Shown in pieces: positions 22,792 to 27,431 of a stretch of 27,431 nt of DNA. The notes below the pieces were generated by a model. The model saw nothing but the letters and a program-made list of their open reading frames with translations. It did no database searches and was not told the DNA's origin. A program made the translations under genes and the position numbers. This stretch comes from Thermoplasmatota archaeon (lineage in GTDB: Archaea; Thermoplasmatota; Penumbrarchaeia; Penumbrarchaeales; Penumbrarchaeaceae). Every line of letters begins with the position of its first letter. The stretch's first letter is position 1. The stretch covers positions 1 to 27,431 of the forward strand of contig JAUVLN010000003.1 of NCBI GenBank assembly GCA_030600725.1. The letters are read 5' to 3'.

Positions 22792-24615
22792 CTACAAATT
22801 CAATTTGGGATTCTTTATCCTCAATGATACAAGTTCGTATCTCGACTTTTCAACAAGGGGATTCGGGTTCCGGTAATACTCGTTCACTACCTTTGCAACG
22901 TTCATGTAGTTCGTATCATTCTTGTAGGCAAGGCACCTGAGAATATCTGCGCGCCTGTTCACCTCATCTATGATCTGCTCCTGCGTCATTCCCTCACGGT
23001 CCATGATCTTCTCATATAGCCTGGAATGACCGGAGAACCTGAACTCATCTTTTGCTGGATTCCAGAAATATACCTTGTTTGACACGATCTCATTCGTTGT
23101 CGGTTCGATACCAACTATCTCCGTGAGCTCCTTGATCCTTCTTGTCCTTTTCTTTTTCACTGTTACCTGGGCCTGCAGAAGAACGAGGTTCAGGCCCAGG
23201 ATCAATATCCTGGGGATATTGATGGGAGGATTTTCCAACCTGTGAACTATGGCGGCAACCGTATCGGCATGTATTGTCGCGTATGTTACCTGACCTGTAG
23301 CCATTGCCTGGAAGACGGCCATCGTCTCCTTTCCCCTCACCTCACCGATGATCATGAATTCGGGCCTCTGCCTCAACGCTGACACGAGAAGCGCGTACAT
23401 ATCGATACTCTGACCTGTCCCCTCCCCTTTTCTCTCCCTTGTAAGTCCCGCGATCCAGTTCAAATGGGGCAGCTGCATTTCCCTTGTATCCTCGATGGTT
23501 ATTATCTTGGATGACGGGGGAATGAAATGGCTCACCGCGTTCAGAGTTGTGGTCTTTCCGGATGCTGTTCCTCCCGAGATCATCATGGAATCACCGTACT
23601 GAACGGCAAGCCAGAGATGTGCTGCCATCTCCGGAGATACCGTCCTGAAAAGTATGAGGTTTATCATCGTCAGCGGATCCTCCTTGAATTTCCTGATGGT
23701 GAACGAGGACCCTCTTGTGGTTATCTCCTTTCCAAATGTTGCATTCAACCTGGATCCATCAGGAAGGGTCCCATCAAGGATAGGATCGGCGATGGAGATT
23801 GATTTTCCGGATCTCTGGGCAAGGCCAACAACGTATTCATTGAGCGTCTCCTCATCCTCCCAGCTGATGGACGTTCTTGTATTCTTGTAATTCCTGTGGA
23901 ATACGAATATGGGTATGCCGGTTCCGTCACAGGAAACATCCTCGAGGTCCGGATCCTCCATCATCACCTGGATCTTATCATACCCTAGGAAGTGGTTGGA
24001 CAGATAGTAGAATATCTTCTCAAATGATTGGATGGAGGCCTTCTGACCGGCCTGATACAACATTTTCTTCATATGGATGCGTATATTCTGTTCGTTCTCC
24101 ACATCATCGGACTCCCCCCTATCCACATCTATGTTCTCCTCCATGGCTCCTTTCAGAAAATCAAATAGTGAATTTTCCCTTTTGGTCAGTATAGGCTCTA
24201 TAACCTGGTACATTACATCCTTTGTCTTTTTGTTCCTTAGTATCATGGTCGCAGAATAATCCTCCCGTATCCAGACCAGCTCATCCAGTACATCCCATAT
24301 ATCCCTGTCGATCTTGGGTATCTTAAGGATCTTGTTCCCCTTGAGGCTCATCCTGTCCTGTTTACTTCTCCTGTACCTCAATACCTCCAATGGTTTCATA
24401 TTCTCAAGGTCCACACCGTCTTCGGATGGGTCCCTCTTCTTCTTTTTTAACTGGGCTGACTTCTTGAATATTGAGCTAAGTGTGAAGATCGACCTCTTCT
24501 TTCCTGTTCCCTTGTCCTCGAGAACGACTCCTTCTTCTCCAAGTGATAAGATCTCTTCTTTTTGTTCCTCGTTATCCTGGATATCCTTCCTTTCGTCGGC
24601 CTTATCCTCTTCCAT
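22792..24615 (-). CDS. Type II/IV secretion-system or pilus ATPase (PulE/TadA/ArlI superfamily)
   Basis: A 607-residue cytosolic hexameric motor that powers assembly of type IV pili, archaella or related secretion. Walker A is GGTASGKTTT at about 347-356. The Asp box is IITIEDTREMQLPH, Walker B is EFMIIGEVRG, and the His box is GQVTYATIHADTV. The N-terminal 140 residues are very charged (long K/E runs to about 65) and precede an N2-like domain with RSGKSISIADPILDGTLPDG. This is longer than a typical ArlI or GspE, mainly at the N-terminus. The start at 24615 has GAGGTG five bases upstream. The usual TadC/ArlJ membrane partner is not in the window; the upstream same-strand gene is the unknown 561-residue protein. 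The exact system (pilus or secretion) is undecided. Confidence 0.93.
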   Translation of the reverse strand: MEEDKADERKDIQDNEEQKEEILSLGEEGVVLEDKGTGKKRSIFTLSSIFKKSAQLKKKKRDPSEDGVDLENMKPLEVLRYRRSKQDRMSLKGNKILKIPKIDRDIWDVLDELVWIREDYSATMILRNKKTKDVMYQVIEPILTKRENSLFDFLKGAMEENIDVDRGESDDVENEQNIRIHMKKMLYQAGQKASIQSFEKIFYYLSNHFLGYDKIQVMMEDPDLEDVSCDGTGIPIFVFHRNYKNTRTSISWEDEETLNEYVVGLAQRSGKSISIADPILDGTLPDGSRLNATFGKEITTRGSSFTIRKFKEDPLTMINLILFRTVSPEMAAHLWLAVQYGDSMMISGGTASGKTTTLNAVSHFIPPSSKIITIEDTREMQLPHLNWIAGLTRERKGEGTGQSIDMYALLVSALRQRPEFMIIGEVRGKETMAVFQAMATGQVTYATIHADTVAAIVHRLENPPINIPRILILGLNLVLLQAQVTVKKKRTRRIKELTEIVGIEPTTNEIVSNKVYFWNPAKDEFRFSGHSRLYEKIMDREGMTQEQIIDEVNRRADILRCLAYKNDTNYMNVAKVVNEYYRNPNPLVEKSRYELVSLRIKNPKLNL

Positions 24616-24650
24616 ACGAACACCTCACGAACGTCCATACCGGCCAGCAA

Positions 24651-24660
24651 TTATAAGATA
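24651..24660 (-). promoter_or_regulatory. TATA box of the secretion ATPase gene
   Basis: TATCTTATAA on the minus strand, about 40 bp before the ATG at 24615, with GAGGTG at 24621-24626 as ribosome-binding site. So the gene has its own promoter in the 167-bp gap (24616-24782). The gap also holds further AT-rich boxes and AGATCCC/GGGATCT (24734-24740 and 24766-24772), which looks like a hairpin followed by T5 on the plus strand but has no plus-strand gene before it. Confidence 0.45.
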
Positions 24661-24782
24661 TCATGCTGTCCGGTCGACTAACCCACAACAGATAACAATA
24701 TAATGATTGGATTTTATATAATTGTTGTTGAGTAGATCCCGATTTATTGAAATTTAACCATGTTGGGGATCTTTTTCCCCGA

Positions 24783-26468
24783 TCACCTGAATTTAAGGTC
24801 GGTGGTGGATCCCGTAGCCTTCCACAGCTCCTTCATGCCTGATATGAATTTATCCGGATCCTCTACGGTGATCCTCCCCACTATCTCGTCCAATCCCTCC
24901 GCATATCCGATCTCATGTGTAGTGTAGCTCCAGCCTGCCTTTTTCTCCAGGTCCAGATGTTTTACGAAGGCGTATTTCGCGGCTTTTAACTTGATATCAT
25001 CACCCTGATATCGTTCGATGATCCTCGATGCACCATTCCTTCCTCTTACGAGATATGCTATTGTGCACTCGTAGGCGAAATCCATCATCTCGGGTGGATC
25101 TACGAGATGGGGAAGCATACCCCTCACCTTCTGTTCCTGTATCTGAAACTTCCCCTCCTGTATGACTGCCATGGGTTGGAATCTGGGCACCGGAAGTTCC
25201 TTGAAAACCTTCTTTGCGATCTTTTTATTATCGATTATTCTATCGATCAGATCCTTGCCAACCTCATCCCAAAATGGAGTCATGATCTTATTGGCCGAGG
25301 GGTCCATCGATATCAGCGGACCCCTGGCAAATTCCAGAAATACCTTCATTACCTCCAGTTCTTCAGTGCTCAGTCTTAGTGAGGATATCAGATCTTTTCT
25401 GGAATCTCCATAACATCTGTTCTCCACTATGTAAACCGTCTTTCCCTCCTCCCTCAACCTTTCCAGATACTCTTGGTACTCCTTTTCTATGAACCGATGA
25501 TCCATCACTTTCCCCTGAAGGTATTGTTCTTTTGACGTGGGTTCCTTCACCTTGCCAAGCCTTGAAAGGAAACTGCCCTTTTCCTCCTTCTTCGGGGGAA
25601 GATCACATCCACATCCCACCCCTCTCTTGCATACTGGTTTTACAATGACGTCAACGTCGAAATAATCCGATATATTCGATGTGGCCATATATGACGCACA
25701 TGTTGCGAATGTGTTATCCTTGTTCATCCGGGAATGGTAGAGGCTTTTTGCGATATCCATCCCTGCGGATAACCAATGAACCACGATATACGGTTCCTTC
25801 CAGGGTTCCATCTTTGCTACCACTTTCTTCTCCAGATCCTTTGAATATATGAGGGAATCCCCCCCTATCATCCCTTTTCCAAGCCTTTTTGGAAGGAGGT
25901 CCAATACCTCATCCGGTGGTTTCGGAACGCTTCCCGTGCATATTAGTTCGTTTTCCGTTACGAACATGAATAGTTTACCCTTCTTGACCTCCTCCAGAAA
26001 GGCCATCATCTTTATCCTGGGATCATCGTAATGCTGAATGCCAACTAGCTTCTCCTTGCTCGTCTGACCTCTAAGGGCGTATCCCACATCACCGAAAGGA
26101 CCCCTGAAAACAGCTATATAGGGTATCTTGTCCTCGTGTATGAGAAGAAGGGTGGCTGCATAAGCACGGACAAATCGATCCCCTTTCTTTGATAGTTTTT
26201 CCAGGGCAGACCGATTATCTTTATGGGATTGGACCTCGCGCAGCTTTTTTTCGAGTTTTTTGATCAGCGGTACGTCTACCGTACATCTGGGGAGGGCCAA
26301 TGTAGGGTCCTGGGCCAACCTTTTGGCTTTTCTCTTAAGCTCTTTCTCCAATCCCTTGGATGTCGTCCTGGCACCGGTCCTTACCTTGTAGTTCTTTTTC
26401 CCCCGGATACCCATGATGGGCTGAAATCCTTCAACATATTTAGTTATGTTCAACGGCGCTTCGGGCAA
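24783..26468 (-). CDS. Unrecognised 561-residue protein beside the secretion ATPase
   Basis: I do not recognise a family. The protein is soluble-looking, without a signal peptide or membrane segment. Its first about 100 residues are basic (KNYKVRTGARTTSKGLEKEL). A middle alpha/beta part follows (PYIAVFRGPFGDVGYALRGQ, KLFMFVTENELICTG). A Cys-rich knot, PVCKRGVGCGCDLPP, lies at about residue 282-296. The helical C-terminal half includes MMDFAYECTIAYLVRGRNGA. The Cys cluster could hold zinc or an Fe-S cluster (inference). The start is a TTG at 26468; the first internal Met is residue 19. It precedes the secretion ATPase on the same strand (167-bp gap) and shares a divergent promoter region with the HTH-ThiN regulator, so either could relate to its function. 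Confidence 0.6.
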   Translation of the reverse strand: MPEAPLNITKYVEGFQPIMGIRGKKNYKVRTGARTTSKGLEKELKRKAKRLAQDPTLALPRCTVDVPLIKKLEKKLREVQSHKDNRSALEKLSKKGDRFVRAYAATLLLIHEDKIPYIAVFRGPFGDVGYALRGQTSKEKLVGIQHYDDPRIKMMAFLEEVKKGKLFMFVTENELICTGSVPKPPDEVLDLLPKRLGKGMIGGDSLIYSKDLEKKVVAKMEPWKEPYIVVHWLSAGMDIAKSLYHSRMNKDNTFATCASYMATSNISDYFDVDVIVKPVCKRGVGCGCDLPPKKEEKGSFLSRLGKVKEPTSKEQYLQGKVMDHRFIEKEYQEYLERLREEGKTVYIVENRCYGDSRKDLISSLRLSTEELEVMKVFLEFARGPLISMDPSANKIMTPFWDEVGKDLIDRIIDNKKIAKKVFKELPVPRFQPMAVIQEGKFQIQEQKVRGMLPHLVDPPEMMDFAYECTIAYLVRGRNGASRIIERYQGDDIKLKAAKYAFVKHLDLEKKAGWSYTTHEIGYAEGLDEIVGRITVEDPDKFISGMKELWKATGSTTDLKFR

Positions 26469-26480
26469 CCATTCAAAAAA

Positions 26481-26501
26481 AATATATACCGGTTATAATA
26501 T
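26481..26501. promoter_or_regulatory. Shared divergent promoter region
   Basis: AATATATACC and TTATAATATC give TATA-like boxes readable on both strands, between the 561-residue gene (minus, start 26468) and the HTH-ThiN gene (plus, start 26517). The boxes lie 21-32 bp from the plus start and 17-29 bp from the minus start, so the two genes may be controlled from one site. Confidence 0.4.
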
Positions 26502-26516
26502 CTACAATTGAGTTAT

Positions 26517-27413
26517 ATGCTTCCCCCATGCGTTTTATTGATAGAAGAGGCCCTGCCGGAGATCAGGAAAAGGGTCTCCAAGGAGATGTACTCATCCGGA
26601 TCGAATCAGGTTGAGATATCCAGATTACTGGGTGTTTCTCAGGCTATGGTGAGCAAATATCTGAAGGAGGATATTATAATTTCGACCCACATGGAAGATT
26701 ACATAGAGAACCTCTGCTGCGACCTTACCGTTACCGCCCTCTCGAATGGGAATCGCCTGGATATGACATCCAAATTCTGCGAAGCCTGCCTTATAATGAA
26801 AAGCAGGAATGTGATAAACGACGCATACATTGAAAGAACGGGTTATGATCTTCCGGAGATAAGCTGTTTCAGGATCGAGGCGGACAAAAACGTATCACGT
26901 GTCATTGACGAATTGGTAAAGGCACTTGACTATCTTAACAGGCACCCCATTATTGACCTCATCCCCGCGGTAAAGATAAACATCGCATCCATTATCGAAG
27001 ATCCGGATGGAGGTTACAAGGTGGTCGCCTTTCCAGGCAGATTGACCTATGTGGATGGAAAGCTTATTGCGATCAAGACCCCTGAAATAAATGCCTCCAA
27101 CCATCTATCCTCGATAATATGCGCGGTCAGAAAAAATAATCCAGGTATAAACAGCATCATGAATGTCGCCTTCAACGAGGACATAGGATCCGCACTTGAA
27201 AGGATGATGATGAAGGTATTTTACCTGGATCGAAAAGTAAGTGACCCCCTGGAGGAACTGGGCCGCACGGATCTCAATGGTTACAATTACATCGTTGATC
27301 CGGGTGACTTCGGGATAGAACCCTGCCTCTACGTCCTCGGAAACTCCTCCCTTTCAGTCACGGCAAGGGCGGTAAAGATCCACAGGGAGATCAATATAAT
27401 TTCAAGGAAGTGA
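26517..27413 (+). CDS. thiR: HTH-ThiN transcriptional regulator, ThiR-like
   Basis: The protein has 298 residues. Residues about 26-52 form an HTH (GSNQVEISRLLGVSQAMVSK). Residues about 125-295 form a ThiN domain, the fold that binds or makes thiamine phosphate: it reads IPAVKINIASIIEDPDGGYK, VAFPGRLTYVDGKL, NASNHLSSIICAVRKNNPGI and NSIMNVAFNEDI. In archaea such HTH-ThiN proteins (ThiR) repress thiamine biosynthesis and transport genes with thiamine phosphate as ligand (family knowledge). Arg175 in FPGR and His196 in SNHL stand 21 residues apart, as do the Arg and His reported as important in catalytic ThiN, so residual enzyme activity is not excluded. The start at 26517 is chosen over TTG at 26508. 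No thiamine gene is visible. The next gene starts 4 nt after the stop. Confidence 0.85.
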   Translation: MLPPCVLLIEEALPEIRKRVSKEMYSSGSNQVEISRLLGVSQAMVSKYLKEDIIISTHMEDYIENLCCDLTVTALSNGNRLDMTSKFCEACLIMKSRNVINDAYIERTGYDLPEISCFRIEADKNVSRVIDELVKALDYLNRHPIIDLIPAVKINIASIIEDPDGGYKVVAFPGRLTYVDGKLIAIKTPEINASNHLSSIICAVRKNNPGINSIMNVAFNEDIGSALERMMMKVFYLDRKVSDPLEELGRTDLNGYNYIVDPGDFGIEPCLYVLGNSSLSVTARAVKIHREINIISRK

Positions 27414-27417
27414 TCAA

Positions 27418-27431
27418 ATGACAGATGAAGA
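27418..27431 (+). CDS. Start of a downstream gene, cut by the window edge
   Basis: An ATG at 27418 opens MTDE before the window ends, four bases after the stop of the HTH-ThiN gene. AAGGAAGTGAT sits just before it as a ribosome-binding site, so it is likely in the same operon. Nothing can be said about the product. Confidence 0.4.

Noticed and set aside
24734..24776. AGATCCC/GGGATCT stem with T5, terminator-like on the plus strand
   Set aside because: No plus-strand gene lies upstream of it; the minus-strand gene ends nearby but the T-run is on the wrong strand, so it was not called as a terminator.

Overview
The window looks like a chromosomal segment of a euryarchaeon-type archaeon, most likely from Thermoplasmatota (inference, no database search made). 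The evidence is: an initiator tRNA-Met and a tRNA-Phe without encoded CCA; AT-rich TATA boxes about 22-27 bp before many start codons with little or no leader; an archaeal FtsZ; an HTH-ThiN regulator of the archaeal ThiR type; an archaeal-type PulE/TadA ATPase; and several very large single-pass surface proteins built from FG-GAP, beta-helix and Ig-like repeats. There is no CRISPR array, transposase, integrase or phage gene, so this reads as ordinary but poorly characterised chromosome.

Layout. Positions 1-557 hold the 3' end of pyruvate phosphate dikinase, facing a membrane protein with a cytosolic zinc-ribbon chain (565-1521). A gap of about 290 bp holds a 9-bp inverted repeat that could close an RNA of about 80 nt. 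Positions 1808-7036 hold a small Cys-containing protein, a 1367-residue beta-helix/Ig-repeat surface protein and a TPR protein. Positions 7078-9039 hold an M50 membrane metalloprotease, whose frame is open well upstream of its first usable start, and a SufS-like cysteine desulfurase. An ATP-grasp gene faces them, ending 3 nt away. Positions 10020-10504 hold an identical 41-bp direct repeat, a candidate small RNA, initiator tRNA-Met and dyad-symmetric sites.

Positions 10505-13990 encode a membrane-spanning protein with FG-GAP and Ig-like repeats outside and winged-helix domains inside, so it looks like a one-piece receptor-transcription factor. Then come a 55-codon gene just behind tRNA-Phe, a 115-residue unknown, and an ftsZ operon whose second gene encodes a TPR protein with ten DnaJ-like CxxC motifs. 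The minus strand from 22161 to 16694 carries a hexapeptide-repeat acyltransferase and a 1645-residue surface protein with a transglutaminase-like Cys-His-Asp centre. A ComEB-like dCMP deaminase meets tail-to-tail an isolated PulE/TadA-type secretion ATPase. Upstream of that ATPase is a 561-residue protein I do not recognise, divergent from the HTH-ThiN regulator. The first codons of one more gene sit at the right edge.

How they fit together (inference). Three of the nineteen full-length protein genes encode giant surface-anchored proteins totalling more than 4,000 residues, beside a secretion/pilus ATPase and an intramembrane protease. The region is therefore rich in cell-envelope and surface-sensing functions. 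The strongest candidates for undescribed biology are the membrane-tethered winged-helix receptor, the FtsZ-linked multi-zinc TPR protein, the unknown partner of the secretion ATPase, and the tRNA-iMet intergenic region with its repeats and possible small RNA. Convergent gene pairs end within a few bases of each other, or overlap, throughout.
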